In this document: one piece after another, positions 18,089-27,487 of the stretch
How the letters are laid out: the number at the start of each line of letters is the position of its first letter
How positions within the stretch are numbered: position 1 is the first letter of the stretch
NCBI RefSeq assembly: GCF_014647375.1
Contig: NZ_BMPB01000006.1
Coordinates: forward strand, 62,001 to 126,000
Source of the DNA: Parabacteroides faecis
GTDB taxonomy: Bacteria > Bacteroidota > Bacteroidia > Bacteroidales > Tannerellaceae
DNA length: 64,000 nt
Direction of reading: 5' to 3'
Translations under genes and position numbers: made by a program
Notes under the pieces: model-generated
Seen by the model: the letters and a program-made list of their open reading frames with translations, nothing else
What the model was told of the DNA's origin: nothing
The model's database searches: none

Positions 18089-19273
18089 TTATTGAATGTT
18101 ACCTGTTTCTGCAAAAAGTTCGATCATACAGGCATTATCTAGCAGCCATTTGAACTTTTTATTATCAATCCCAGCCCAGTCGTTCCCAAGGAATCCGTTT
18201 TCATCCCGTGTATATTGCCAGGCATAACGGGCGTTATCCGCCATGGTATTAACAAATTCATACTTGTTATCCACTTTAGCCAAAGCAAGAAGACCGCGCA
18301 ATAAAATGACATTGAACCACGGATTTGAGGGATAAAAATAAGCATCTTTTCCATTAATACCAGTGCGTTTCTGCAAAAAATGTTTATAAGCTCCTTTTGC
18401 CGTGTTTTGTGCATCCTTCAGGAAGGCTTCGTCTGAAGTTGCCTGGTAAAGGAGTACGCCTGCCTGGATCATCTGTCCGCTGTTATATGTGAACTTGGCT
18501 TTGCCGATCGTTTTATCGAGTCCGATATTGTCCCAATAGACATGATCTGCCGGGTCACAGAGGTTTGCCTTTGTCCAGTTGTAGGTTGCTACAGCCTGTT
18601 CCAGATACTTCCGGTCTTTTGTCAAATTATATAGTTTCATACATAAAACGGTAGCGGGCGCATTTGAACAGGTATTTTTGGATGTCTTTTTCTGTTCGCA
18701 CCAATAGATACCTCCGCCCAACACATCGTCCCATCCGCTGAAAATGTAAGTATATAATTCTTCTGCTTTTTTCAGATAGCGTTCGTTTTGGGTGAGTGCA
18801 TATAGGTTGCAGTAATCAATGGCAAGCCAGTCGTTATCATCGTAAAAACGGTCGCTTTCACCGTTAAACATCGGATAACTTTGATAGCAGAACGGGGTGC
18901 GTGTGTCGTCCCAGTATTTTTCAAGGCCGGGAAGGATGCGTTCTTCCAGTATTTTCAGGTATTTCTCATTTCCGGTGACCTCATACAGCGAGATACAACC
19001 GGACAACATACCGGAATAAGGCCATAGGAAAGATACTTCCTGTCCCTTTTTCTGTTCGGTCCCTTCGGCAAGATAAGTGACGGTGTTTTCCGGATTGACA
19101 GGATAAGTCTCTGAAAGTAATCCATACTTTTCAACGTTGTATTTCGTAAGGATATTGTTCAATAGGGAGTCTGCAATAAGTATATCTCCGTTTGTTTGTT
19201 GAACTGGTTGTTTGTTGCATGAACAAATACAAAATGCAAGCACGCAACAATGAAGAATTGAAGCAAGTTTCAT
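18089..19273 (-). CDS. GH76-family alpha-1,6-mannanase-like lipoprotein
   Basis: 394 residues with a lipoprotein signal (lipobox 'FCICSC'). The (alpha/alpha)6-barrel motifs of GH76 are present: 'SFLWPYSGMLSGCISLYEVTG', 'FYDDNDWLAIDYCNLYALT' containing the paired catalytic Asp, 'LGGGIYWCEQKK', and 'TYNSGQMIQAGVLLYQAT'. GH76 enzymes cut internal alpha-1,6-mannosyl bonds. As a lipoprotein it may act at the outer membrane or periplasmic face, feeding shorter chains to the GH125 exo-enzyme encoded next. A minus-strand TACATTTG (19315-19308) sits about 35 bases before the start and is the likely -7 box; no clear -33 element is seen. Confidence 0.87.
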   Translation of the reverse strand: MKLASILHCCVLAFCICSCNKQPVQQTNGDILIADSLLNNILTKYNVEKYGLLSETYPVNPENTVTYLAEGTEQKKGQEVSFLWPYSGMLSGCISLYEVTGNEKYLKILEERILPGLEKYWDDTRTPFCYQSYPMFNGESDRFYDDNDWLAIDYCNLYALTQNERYLKKAEELYTYIFSGWDDVLGGGIYWCEQKKTSKNTCSNAPATVLCMKLYNLTKDRKYLEQAVATYNWTKANLCDPADHVYWDNIGLDKTIGKAKFTYNSGQMIQAGVLLYQATSDEAFLKDAQNTAKGAYKHFLQKRTGINGKDAYFYPSNPWFNVILLRGLLALAKVDNKYEFVNTMADNARYAWQYTRDENGFLGNDWAGIDNKKFKWLLDNACMIELFAETGNIQ

Positions 19274-19307
19274 GGTCTATATCGATTGAATTAAAAATTA
19301 AAACGTG

Positions 19308-19387
19308 CAAATGTAATACATTTTCTTGGATTCGTTAATAATAAGCGGACATACGTGATGTTTTTATATCAATATGATGTATTTTTG
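19308..19387. promoter_or_regulatory. Divergent -7 boxes between GH76 and the SGNH-like gene
   Basis: TACATTTG on the minus strand (19315-19308) faces the GH76 gene, and TATTTTTG on the plus strand (19380-19387) faces the gene at 19418. Both fit TAnnTTTG. Neither has a convincing TTG 19 bases upstream, so they may need an activator or another sigma factor. Confidence 0.45.
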
Positions 19388-19417
19388 CTAATGGGATAAT
19401 CTAAAAATTCTATAGAT

Positions 19418-20191
19418 ATGATGAAAAAACTGTTTTTAATATTTGTCGTACTGTTGAGTGTAATACCTTTATTCGGACAGGAAAATGTCCATTCTGCGAA
19501 ATATACCTTATTGTTGACCGGGGCTTCTTTTGCTTCCCCGGAGAATGGATGGTTTGAATTGGGATGTGAATCTTTGGACGCCGTACCCGTCAACCGGGCG
19601 GTAGGTGCGGAAGCGATTGCGAATACTGCCAATAAAATGGAAGATGGCACTCTTTATTCTTTGGAGGAGCTGGATGAAGTCGATGCATTTATCATTATGC
19701 ATGTGCATGATAAAGATGTATTTGATGAGACGCAGCTAAAAGAGAAATATACTGATTATTCAACTCCTTTCGACCGTTCCAATTATGCGGCGGCATACGA
19801 TTATGTCATCAAACGTTATATGACCGATTGTTATAATCAGCAATTCAATGAGCATTCCAGATATTACGGGAATAAATACGGTAAGCCTGTAAATATTATT
19901 TTCTGTACTCATTGGCACGATGCCCGTACTGTGTATAACTCGTCTATCCGTCGACTCGCCGCTAAATGGGGATTTCCGCTTATTGAATTTGATAAGTATA
20001 TCGGGTTTTCTAAAAATGTTCTCCATCCGGTAACCGGTAGCCAGTTTAGTCTGATCTATGCTCAGGATACCCAGGAAACGGATGGTGTTACATATGGCTG
20101 GCATCCGCAACGGGGAAAAGAGAAGTTCATTCAGCGAAAGATGGCGGCTATTTTTGCCGATGTGATGAGAAATGTGTTGCCGGTCAGATAA
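19418..20191 (+). CDS. Exported SGNH-hydrolase-like protein (DUF5040-like)
   Basis: 257 residues with a signal peptide ending near 'VIPLFGQ'. The mature start 'TLLLTGASFASPENGWFELG' resembles block I of SGNH esterases (Ser in GAS). The C-terminal 'YGWHPQRGKEKFIQRKM' could supply the block V His, although the usual Asp-x-x-His form is not obvious. Between them is 'EELDEVDAFIIMHVHDKDVF'. It may remove acyl groups or be a related carbohydrate-binding fold. It is encoded divergently from the GH76/GH125 pair and convergently with the DUF4874/4832 gene. The fold assignment is inferred, and activity is uncertain. Confidence 0.55.
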   Translation: MMKKLFLIFVVLLSVIPLFGQENVHSAKYTLLLTGASFASPENGWFELGCESLDAVPVNRAVGAEAIANTANKMEDGTLYSLEELDEVDAFIIMHVHDKDVFDETQLKEKYTDYSTPFDRSNYAAAYDYVIKRYMTDCYNQQFNEHSRYYGNKYGKPVNIIFCTHWHDARTVYNSSIRRLAAKWGFPLIEFDKYIGFSKNVLHPVTGSQFSLIYAQDTQETDGVTYGWHPQRGKEKFIQRKMAAIFADVMRNVLPVR

Positions 20192-20216
20192 AGGATTAAT
20201 CCGACCGGCTAACAGG

Positions 20217-21815
20217 TCAGCGGTGTGTTATCTTTAATGTCGTTAAGATGTTGATTCCGTATTTCTTGTCGGATGAATTCCACCATTCTGTATCTCCGTT
20301 GGCACAACGAATGGCATACCGGTTATTATATTTCAGACGTTCGGAACCATCCGGTATCCATAGGCCTACTCTATATTTGCCCGTTTTCAGATTTTCCGGA
20401 ATAGTAAATTGTCCTTTGATGGTATGAAGCAAAGGTTTACACTCCGGATCTGTGGGTTGGTATGGTTGAAAGCTGTTGACGTTCGTCTCGGTCAGGAACT
20501 CTGTAACCCGGTCCTGCTCATCGACCAGAACAAAATAAACGGGATGCTCATTGAATAAGGTAGAAAAACCTCTGTTAATCAGCGAAAGATCCAGCGAGAT
20601 TTCTTTTCCGGCTGCCAGGGTTCCGCTTATTTTGAGTTGTTGTAATTCCAGCCGGTAACCCAGATGATCCCGGATATAATCGAATACGTTTCGTGTAGCC
20701 GGACTTCCATCCTGATTTCTAAAGTAATGGTCGGAAACGGGCATATGGTTTTCAGACAAGAATGTTTCTTCCACAGGAGTTTCTTTCCAATACATCATTG
20801 AATATTTATCTTTGGTCCCTTTTTCCTTGTAATTATGAATGGCACTGAGCGAAGTATAATGCTGAAGGAAAAGCTGTCTGGCTGTCGCTATGCCGTCGAT
20901 AATCCATCCGGCTTCCGGATTGTCGGGATCTTCATTCATGCTCCAGGTACCCCAGGGAAGTTCTCCGTCTACGGCTAAATAAGGACTTTCTTCAACGATT
21001 TGGTTGAAATAAGGAGTTCCTTCATGCATGTTTCCGTCCCATTTATGAGGTTTTATAATGATGAAATCATCATGGAAAGATACTCTGTTATATGATTTAC
21101 TTTCTTTGTTTATCAGGTTTTTATATTCCGGGACTCTTACTTGCACCATTCTGTTTTCCGGAGTCATCCAGACTATCTTTTCCAGGATAGTACGCTTACT
21201 GTCGTTTGTGCTTTCCAGTCCGTGGTATGAACTGTGCCATTCGCCCCATGCACCGATGAATCCGGCTTGCACAACTTGAATGACATCTGTGTTTTGTGCA
21301 AGGAACGGTTTCAGTTGTTCCATATGGCGGAGCACATCCTCCAGGGTAGGGCCGCTTCCCGCTCTTCCCATAAAGGCGGTTTCATAAGCAAATCGCAATA
21401 CCGCTTTTTTACCTAATTCTCTTAGTTTGTTGAAATAGGTATCCATTGTGGTAAAAGCATCTTCCGATAAGTCTTTTCCTACGAATCCGGTGAGATAAAA
21501 ATAACTTTGAACCAGGCTGACACTGTCTGATGCATAGATAGCGGACTCTGATTCTAAATGGCTGGTTATGTCGGGGAATTGTTTAGGGTTCCAGACATCT
21601 TTCCCGCTGGCAATGTCGACTGCTATTTCCAATCGGAAGCCTCTTTCCGGATTGTATAGACCTTCCTGTCCGGCAGGGTCGTCGGCATAGATGCCGCGGA
21701 AGGTGATTGTCTTTGCTTTTCCGTTGCCTTTATCCGGGTTATTTCCGTGTATGCAACTAGCAAAGCAAAAGAATAACCCTGATAGAATAAGAATAAAGTA
21801 TCTTTTTTGTTTCAT
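20217..21815 (-). CDS. DUF4874/DUF4832 lipoprotein (probable TIM-barrel carbohydrate-active protein)
   Basis: 532 residues with a lipoprotein signal (lipobox 'CFASC'). The N-terminal half has the DUF4874 signature 'GLYNPERGFRLE' and barrel-like segments ('GKKAVLRFAYETAFMG', 'QVVQAGFIGAWGEWHSSYHG', with acidic residues in 'GAWGEWH'). The C-terminal part ('PVSDHYFRNQDGSPATRNVFDYIRDHLGYRLEL', then a beta-sandwich 'RFSTLFNEHPVYFVLVD'-like stretch) fits DUF4832. Proteins of this architecture often sit in glycan loci, and glycosidase activity is suspected but not shown. It follows the susC/susD pair on the same strand, separated by a hairpin. Confidence 0.75.
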   Translation of the reverse strand: MKQKRYFILILSGLFFCFASCIHGNNPDKGNGKAKTITFRGIYADDPAGQEGLYNPERGFRLEIAVDIASGKDVWNPKQFPDITSHLESESAIYASDSVSLVQSYFYLTGFVGKDLSEDAFTTMDTYFNKLRELGKKAVLRFAYETAFMGRAGSGPTLEDVLRHMEQLKPFLAQNTDVIQVVQAGFIGAWGEWHSSYHGLESTNDSKRTILEKIVWMTPENRMVQVRVPEYKNLINKESKSYNRVSFHDDFIIIKPHKWDGNMHEGTPYFNQIVEESPYLAVDGELPWGTWSMNEDPDNPEAGWIIDGIATARQLFLQHYTSLSAIHNYKEKGTKDKYSMMYWKETPVEETFLSENHMPVSDHYFRNQDGSPATRNVFDYIRDHLGYRLELQQLKISGTLAAGKEISLDLSLINRGFSTLFNEHPVYFVLVDEQDRVTEFLTETNVNSFQPYQPTDPECKPLLHTIKGQFTIPENLKTGKYRVGLWIPDGSERLKYNNRYAIRCANGDTEWWNSSDKKYGINILTTLKITHR

Positions 21816-21835
21816 GATATATGATTTAAGAGAGA

Positions 21836-21872
21836 ATAAGCCCTATACTAAACTATCTAGTATAAGGCTTAT
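21836..21872 (-). terminator. Hairpin between susD and the DUF4832 gene
   Basis: 21836-21850 pairs with 21858-21872 (one mismatch in 15) around a 7-base loop. It lies just after the susD stop on the minus strand. The weak T-tract on that strand suggests partial termination or a transcript-stabilising end, leaving some read-through into the downstream gene. Confidence 0.55.
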
Positions 21873-21894
21873 CTGTTTTATAATTAATTAGTTG

Positions 21895-23817
21895 TTACCA
21901 AAGAGGGTTCTGTACCAGAAGCCGGCTTTTTTGTATTTCATCCTGTGGTATCGGATAAAGGTACATGGCACGTCTCCAGGCACGGTTTTCAAGAACGATG
22001 CGGGTAAAGAAAGAATTGTTGGCTCCGATCGGTTGGTCTTTGTATCCGTTCATATTCATTGAGTGGAGAACGCTTTGATCTGCCTCTTCACCTTCTCCGC
22101 AAATCATCCAGCGCCGGATGTCGAAGTAGTGTTGTCCTTCCATAAACAATTCAACAGTACGTTCGCGTTGAATCATTTTTCGTTGCAGTTCCTGATTGCC
22201 GATAATATTCTTTTTACCGGAAGCGGCCAGTTCTTTATATCCGGGAATACCGGCACGTTGTCTTACCATATCCAGGTATTTGATGATATTGGGATCGTTC
22301 GGGTCTATTTCATTACAAACTTCTGCATAGTACAGATAAAAGTCTGCCAAACGGAATAGAATGGAAGGACGTGCCCAGGCCTTCAAATAGTTTCCGGTAA
22401 ACAGGATTTGGCGGTTTTTGAATTTAGTTGGCAGGTAACCGGTACGAGGGTTATCGGCAGATGAGTTGTCGCAACCTTCCCCTTTGGCAAATCCGATTGT
22501 GTAATCGGGTCTTCCGACCGGTTGAATATGCCAGCTTTTACCTTCATACCCTACGCCGGCATAGAAACGAGGTTCGCGGTTGGCATACATATTGAATACA
22601 TTTGTATCTACCCGCTTGTTTTCGTTACATGGGTTAACGACATCGGTAAAACCGTCTTCTTTATACATGCTACCCGGATCGTCGATTGTTAATCCGTCAT
22701 TAACGAAGAAGGCATCCACTAAATTCTGTGAAACTCCAAGATATCCCCAACCTGTGTAGCAGTCTCTGGGGTTGGTGTTCTGTTCCATTGTCGAACCGTT
22801 CCAAAGGTTATCTCCGGTAGCCCACAATATTTCGTCATTGTAGTTCTGGAATAATTGATAGACCGATTCATCCGGATTAATGGTTCCGTCTGTATTATAT
22901 ACGGTAAACAAGGTGTGCTTGTTTTGTTCTGCATTATTCAATAGATCTTCCAGGCGGCTTTTAGCGGTGAGCCATCTGTTGGCATCGTAAGAAGCAAATA
23001 TTTTTTTACCGTCGGTATTGGCAACATCCAGTGTTTCTTTGTAACCACCATTGAATAGAGGCGAAGCTGCATATACCCAAAGCTTGGCTCTTAATGCTTT
23101 AGCAGCAGTCACTGTCGGACGGACGATCTCATTCAGATTGTACCGGTCGTTTCCGGTAGCTGAATGATTCTGGATAATTGATTCAGGCAGGTCGCCGGAT
23201 TCGATGACTTCTTTTAATAAGTTATCGATGTATTCAACGGTTTCATCCACGGATGCTCTGGCATAATCCAGGCCTTTATCTTCCGGATCGGCTAGTTCAT
23301 CCAGGATAGGAACCGGACCATACAGTTCGAAGAGTGAGAAATAACTGTAAGCGATAAGGTATTTTGCTTCAGCCTTCATTCTCTTAACATCTGCCTCCGT
23401 TAATTGATATTGGTCGTTAATGTTACCTTTAGGATTTACTCTTTCCAGAAAAATATTAGCATCACGAATATATTGATACAGGTTCGCCCAGCGTTGTTGG
23501 AATGGGGCATTGGCAGAAGTGAAACCGGATATCATTTCACTCATACCGACACCACTAAGAGTTGTTTCTCCGCACATGGATACCCACACTCCGGAAAATC
23601 CATTGGCTTTATTCTTACCGATACTGGAATATTCAGAAATACTGTTGAACAAATTACCATGCCAACGGCGCATGTAGTTGGGGTTATCGAAAACTTCATC
23701 TAATGTAAGGTTTTCTGCCACTTCATCCGATACATCCAGATAATCGCTACATCCTGTGAGGGCTAGAGTTAGAAAGCATGCAGAAGCAATTGATGTTATT
23801 TTATTTAAGAATTTCAT
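21895..23817 (-). CDS. SusD/RagB-type surface glycan-binding lipoprotein
   Basis: 640 residues from the ATG at 23817. A longer frame from 23868 would overlap the end of susC and place 17 residues before the signal peptide, so it was rejected. Lipobox 'LALTGC' is followed by 'SDYLDVSDEVAENLTLDEVF'. Typical features: 'AEAKYLIAYSYFSLFELYGPVPIL', 'ILFRLADFYLYYAEVCNEIDPN', 'RERTVELFMEGQHYFDIRRW', and 'YLYPIPQDEIQKS'. It partners with the SusC encoded 11 bases upstream. Together with fecR, sigma, GH76 and GH125 nearby this may form one alpha-mannan-directed locus, but that link is inferred from position. Confidence 0.92.
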   Translation of the reverse strand: MKFLNKITSIASACFLTLALTGCSDYLDVSDEVAENLTLDEVFDNPNYMRRWHGNLFNSISEYSSIGKNKANGFSGVWVSMCGETTLSGVGMSEMISGFTSANAPFQQRWANLYQYIRDANIFLERVNPKGNINDQYQLTEADVKRMKAEAKYLIAYSYFSLFELYGPVPILDELADPEDKGLDYARASVDETVEYIDNLLKEVIESGDLPESIIQNHSATGNDRYNLNEIVRPTVTAAKALRAKLWVYAASPLFNGGYKETLDVANTDGKKIFASYDANRWLTAKSRLEDLLNNAEQNKHTLFTVYNTDGTINPDESVYQLFQNYNDEILWATGDNLWNGSTMEQNTNPRDCYTGWGYLGVSQNLVDAFFVNDGLTIDDPGSMYKEDGFTDVVNPCNENKRVDTNVFNMYANREPRFYAGVGYEGKSWHIQPVGRPDYTIGFAKGEGCDNSSADNPRTGYLPTKFKNRQILFTGNYLKAWARPSILFRLADFYLYYAEVCNEIDPNDPNIIKYLDMVRQRAGIPGYKELAASGKKNIIGNQELQRKMIQRERTVELFMEGQHYFDIRRWMICGEGEEADQSVLHSMNMNGYKDQPIGANNSFFTRIVLENRAWRRAMYLYPIPQDEIQKSRLLVQNPLW

Positions 23818-23828
23818 ATTTGTTGTTT

Positions 23829-26800
23829 TTAAAATGTTACTTCTAATCCAAGAGAATATGTGCTGCATATAGGATATTTGGCACCTGAATTCGCACTGCC
23901 TAATTCAGGATCCCAGAATTTGATGTTATCCCAAACTGCCACATTGTTCCCTTGCAAATAAACTCTCAAATTTTTCATACGGAGTTGCTTGAGTATTTTA
24001 TCATTGAATTGATAACCTATCTCGATGTTCTTCAGTCGGAGAAATCCAGCATTACGATGCCACCAGGTACTTGCTTGTGTGTTATGACTGAAGTTGCTGG
24101 TATGCAAACGTGGAAAAAAGACATCTTGATTGTATGGACTCTCTGCTAGCCAGCGGTCTGAAATTTCTGTCCGGCCCGACCCATTATCAACCCCTTGTGT
24201 GAATGGAAGCAGGGCATAATTGTTTGCTAACATATTGGCGGATGTATGTGCTGTCCCCTGGAAGAAGACGCCAACGAAGAATCCTTTCCATTCTGCATTT
24301 ACTCCGAATCCATAGACGATTTCCGGTGTCGCTTGATAATATTTATGATCATAAGTACGGTCATAAGAGTCAATGACACCGTCATTATTCAAATCTTTGT
24401 ATTTGATATCACCAGGGGCAACATTTGCTGCGGGGGTGGGTAGGCCGTCTTTCAATTTATAAGTCTGGCCGCCGTATTCGTTTGTTGTAATATTGAAATC
24501 ATCCGGAGTATAAAGTCCTTCCGCTATATATAGCAACGGCTTGTCAATAGAGTTTCCTGTATATGTCTGATAATCGTATTTCTGAGGGATTTCGTCTCGT
24601 TCAAGGATCTTGTTTTTTGCATAAGTCAAGTTACCTCGTGCAGAGAGATCTACATTTCCTACTTTCTGTTTCACTATAAGATTGGCATCGACTCCCTGAT
24701 TTCTAACAATACCGAAATTCTGGTATGGCTTTACCCGGAGACCGGAAACGTTTGAAACGGTTTCTCTTTGCAATAAGATATCGCTACGACGGTTATAGAA
24801 ATAATCGGCACTTAAATCGACACGTCCTCTGAATAATCCCAGGTCGATACCAGTATTCAGTTTCTTTTCAATTTCCCATGACAGGTTGGGCATGGCGAAA
24901 CTACCTTCTGCAATCCCACTGCCCGGAGAGTTTCCTTTACCGCCATTGGCACCCGGTGTTAGTCCGAAACTGTAACTATCGAGACCTGTATTAATATTTT
25001 CTCTGTATGGGAAACGTGTGTTTTCACCAATATTATCATTTCCGGTTATACCGTAAGAAACTCTTAATTTCAGTTTACTGATATAATCTTCCACTCCTCT
25101 CATGAACTTTTCATGGCTGACAAACCAAGCTGCACCTACGGCAGGGAAAATTCCCCATCTATGGCCTTGCGCAAAGTTTTCACTACCGGTCATACCCATA
25201 CTGGCTTCCAGCATATACCGGTCATCGTATCCATAAGTCGCACGGGCAACCACACTTTGCTTGCGATACGGTAAGAGTTGTAAACCATCTTTATTCTGAT
25301 ATTGCGTCTCTTTTTGCATGTACAATACCATACCGGTTACATCGTGTACTTTATTGAAGGAACGTTGATAATCCAATGAGGCTTCCAGGTAGATCTTTTT
25401 CGTACCATCACGACCGGATATGGCGGGGTTACCTAAAGCAGAACTTTCTTTGATCGTCTTTTTATCGAGGCTTCCGTCTTCATTTCTACCTAACGCATAA
25501 AAGGTTTGCGGAGTTTTCGATCTCTTCATGGTTGAATAGAAGTCGGCATCAAAGCTGACAGACCCCTTTACTGATAATCCTTCTGTGATGAATTTTAGGT
25601 CTTGCTTCAACGTCACTTTGGTTTGTAAGAAAGCACTCCATGTTTTGTTGTATCCGCTATTGTTTAACATGTTGTATGGCTGATATTCAACCCCCCAGCC
25701 GGGAGCACCATGATCCGAGGCTGTACCGTCGGAATAGTACATCGGAATAACATGTACAGGGAAGTGGCTGATATAATTGAAGATTTCATCTGAGGTATAT
25801 CCCGGTTGATTTTTCTTCAAATACTGGCCGCTCATGTCGATGGATAGTTGAGTTGTTTTTGTCAGGTCCATATCCACGTTGGAACGCAGGTTGAAACGTT
25901 GCAATCCGATATTGGCATTGTAATCCTCTTTGGGAGTAGAATCGAAGATACCGTCTTCTGAATAGTAAGCTCCTGAAGCAAAAAAACGTACTTTCTCGGA
26001 ACCACCTCTGAAGTTTACCGTATATCTCTGGCTTTGTGTGTGATTCTGTAGTAAATCATACCAGTTTACAGAAGGATATAGATCCCGGTCTATCCCGGTT
26101 CTGTATTTTTCAAGTGTTTCGTCGGAATATTGGGGATTGAAATATTCTTTGTTCGGATTACCCTGGTCATTCCACAATGCTTCATTATATAATGACAGGT
26201 AGTCATAAGAATTTAATGTTTCAGGCATGCGTGTCGGAGTGACAATACTGTATTGTGCACTGAAGTTGACAGATGTTTTCTGTGCTTTACCTCGTTTGGA
26301 AGTAATCAATACAACCCCATTAGCTCCTTCTGCACCATAAACGGCAGTTGCTGCAGCATCTTTTAAAACGGTGAAACTTTCGATTTCGTCTACGTCGATA
26401 TCGTCCATACTTCTGGGAACACCGTCTACTAATACCAATGCGGATGTACCGCCGGCATATGAACTTTGTCCGCGAATATAGAATGCGGCTGCATCGTTAC
26501 CTGGTTCACCACTGCGTTGTACGGCAATGACACCGGCTATTTGTCCGGCCAACGTATTACGCAAGTTTCGTTGTTTTACATTTAACTCAGCCGGTCCGAT
26601 CGTGTTTAATGAAGAAACAACGCTTTCTTTTTTCTGTTGACCGTAACCGATAACAACAACATCCTCCAGGCCTACGGTAGCTTCCATCATGCGGATGTTG
26701 ATGGATGCTTCGCCTTTATAGGTTTTTTCTTCCGTGTTAAATCCGATATATCGGAACTCAATAACGTCACCTTCGTTGACGTTATTGAGTATATATTTAC

Positions 26801-27302
26801 CATCTATATCAGTTGTTACACCATGGGTGGTACCTTTGATAGTGACCGTTGCTCCGATAACCGGATTCCCGTCAGCGTCGGTTAATAAACCTGTCACTGT
26901 TTTTTTCTGTTGATCGGAATTTAACACCTCGGTGTTTTCTTTTGTCGGTGTTTTTTTGACAATGATCTGTCGGCCTTTTATGGAATAGGTCTCATTTGTT
27001 CCTGCAAAAACTTCATGAAGGATTGCTTGAACCGGTTGGTCACTGAGATTTATGGATACTTTTCTGTCCAGGTCGATTTTAGTACCCTGATAGATAAAAA
27101 TGAATTCGCTGTTTTTTTCGATATGGGAAAATACATCCCGTACCGTTTTGTTATTCATTTTTACAGTGAAGTAAACTTGTGTTGAATAATTTTCTGTGAA
27201 ATTGGCAGCTGCTTCTCCTGCAAAACATAATAAACAGCTACTTAAACAAATACTTTTTAGATAATTAAATCTTTTAGATTTGATACTCTTTTGTTTTTTC
27301 AT
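23829..27302 (-). CDS. SusC/RagA TonB-dependent transporter with STN signalling domain
   Basis: 1157 residues: signal peptide (about 12-34), STN domain about 45-115 ('VRDVFSHIEKNSEFIFIYQG', 'QPVQAILHEVFAGTNETYSI'), carboxypeptidase-regulatory-like domain ('DADGNPVIGATVTIKGTTHG'), TonB-box region ('EDVVVIGYGQQKK'), plug ('LVDGVPRSMDDIDVDEIES') and barrel ending 'SLGLEVTF'. The STN domain contacts a FecR anti-sigma protein in the periplasm, and fecR and an ECF sigma gene lie directly upstream. So substrate binding should induce the locus. The start codon at 27302 abuts an antisense-strand -7 box (TACATTTG), part of a candidate antisense RNA. Confidence 0.93.
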   Translation of the reverse strand: MKKQKSIKSKRFNYLKSICLSSCLLCFAGEAAANFTENYSTQVYFTVKMNNKTVRDVFSHIEKNSEFIFIYQGTKIDLDRKVSINLSDQPVQAILHEVFAGTNETYSIKGRQIIVKKTPTKENTEVLNSDQQKKTVTGLLTDADGNPVIGATVTIKGTTHGVTTDIDGKYILNNVNEGDVIEFRYIGFNTEEKTYKGEASINIRMMEATVGLEDVVVIGYGQQKKESVVSSLNTIGPAELNVKQRNLRNTLAGQIAGVIAVQRSGEPGNDAAAFYIRGQSSYAGGTSALVLVDGVPRSMDDIDVDEIESFTVLKDAAATAVYGAEGANGVVLITSKRGKAQKTSVNFSAQYSIVTPTRMPETLNSYDYLSLYNEALWNDQGNPNKEYFNPQYSDETLEKYRTGIDRDLYPSVNWYDLLQNHTQSQRYTVNFRGGSEKVRFFASGAYYSEDGIFDSTPKEDYNANIGLQRFNLRSNVDMDLTKTTQLSIDMSGQYLKKNQPGYTSDEIFNYISHFPVHVIPMYYSDGTASDHGAPGWGVEYQPYNMLNNSGYNKTWSAFLQTKVTLKQDLKFITEGLSVKGSVSFDADFYSTMKRSKTPQTFYALGRNEDGSLDKKTIKESSALGNPAISGRDGTKKIYLEASLDYQRSFNKVHDVTGMVLYMQKETQYQNKDGLQLLPYRKQSVVARATYGYDDRYMLEASMGMTGSENFAQGHRWGIFPAVGAAWFVSHEKFMRGVEDYISKLKLRVSYGITGNDNIGENTRFPYRENINTGLDSYSFGLTPGANGGKGNSPGSGIAEGSFAMPNLSWEIEKKLNTGIDLGLFRGRVDLSADYFYNRRSDILLQRETVSNVSGLRVKPYQNFGIVRNQGVDANLIVKQKVGNVDLSARGNLTYAKNKILERDEIPQKYDYQTYTGNSIDKPLLYIAEGLYTPDDFNITTNEYGGQTYKLKDGLPTPAANVAPGDIKYKDLNNDGVIDSYDRTYDHKYYQATPEIVYGFGVNAEWKGFFVGVFFQGTAHTSANMLANNYALLPFTQGVDNGSGRTEISDRWLAESPYNQDVFFPRLHTSNFSHNTQASTWWHRNAGFLRLKNIEIGYQFNDKILKQLRMKNLRVYLQGNNVAVWDNIKFWDPELGSANSGAKYPICSTYSLGLEVTF

Positions 27303-27309
27303 ACATTTG
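27279..27309 (+). promoter_or_regulatory. Antisense promoter overlapping the susC start codon
   Basis: On the plus strand, TTTG (27279-27282) is followed after 19 bases by TACATTTG (27302-27309), an exact -33/-7 match for the Bacteroidota housekeeping promoter. It points away from susC into its own leader, opposite to the susC transcript. Confidence 0.65.
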
Positions 27310-27315
27310 TACGTA

Positions 27316-27387
27316 TTTTTTAGTAACGAACTAGATTAATACTATCCTGAGCCAGGCAATATGACAGTATTGTCTGGCTTTTTTTGT
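27316..27387 (+). ncRNA. Candidate cis-antisense RNA to the susC leader
   Basis: A start near 27316 is predicted from the promoter above. The end is set by a terminator: 27350-27361 pairs with 27368-27379 (12 bp with one G-U), followed by seven T's (27379-27385). The product would be about 70 bases and complementary to the 5' leader of the minus-strand susC. Short antisense RNAs in this position have been described in Bacteroides PULs controlled by ECF/anti-sigma pairs (DonS type), where they lower susC expression. Expression here is inferred. Confidence 0.55.
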
Positions 27388-27487
27388 ATCATAATACATT
27401 CTCTCTTAAGGTAAGGGGGAGAGGTGGAATTCCCTTTTTCATTTCGTGTGTTTATTTCATAAGCAAATATTTTTTAAGGTTAAACAT

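Noticed and set aside
20179-20209. GCCGGTC/GACCGGC hairpin at the end of the SGNH-like gene as a terminator
   Set aside because: The stem is 7 bp with a 17-base loop, overlaps the stop codon region and lacks a T-tract on either strand, so support is too weak.
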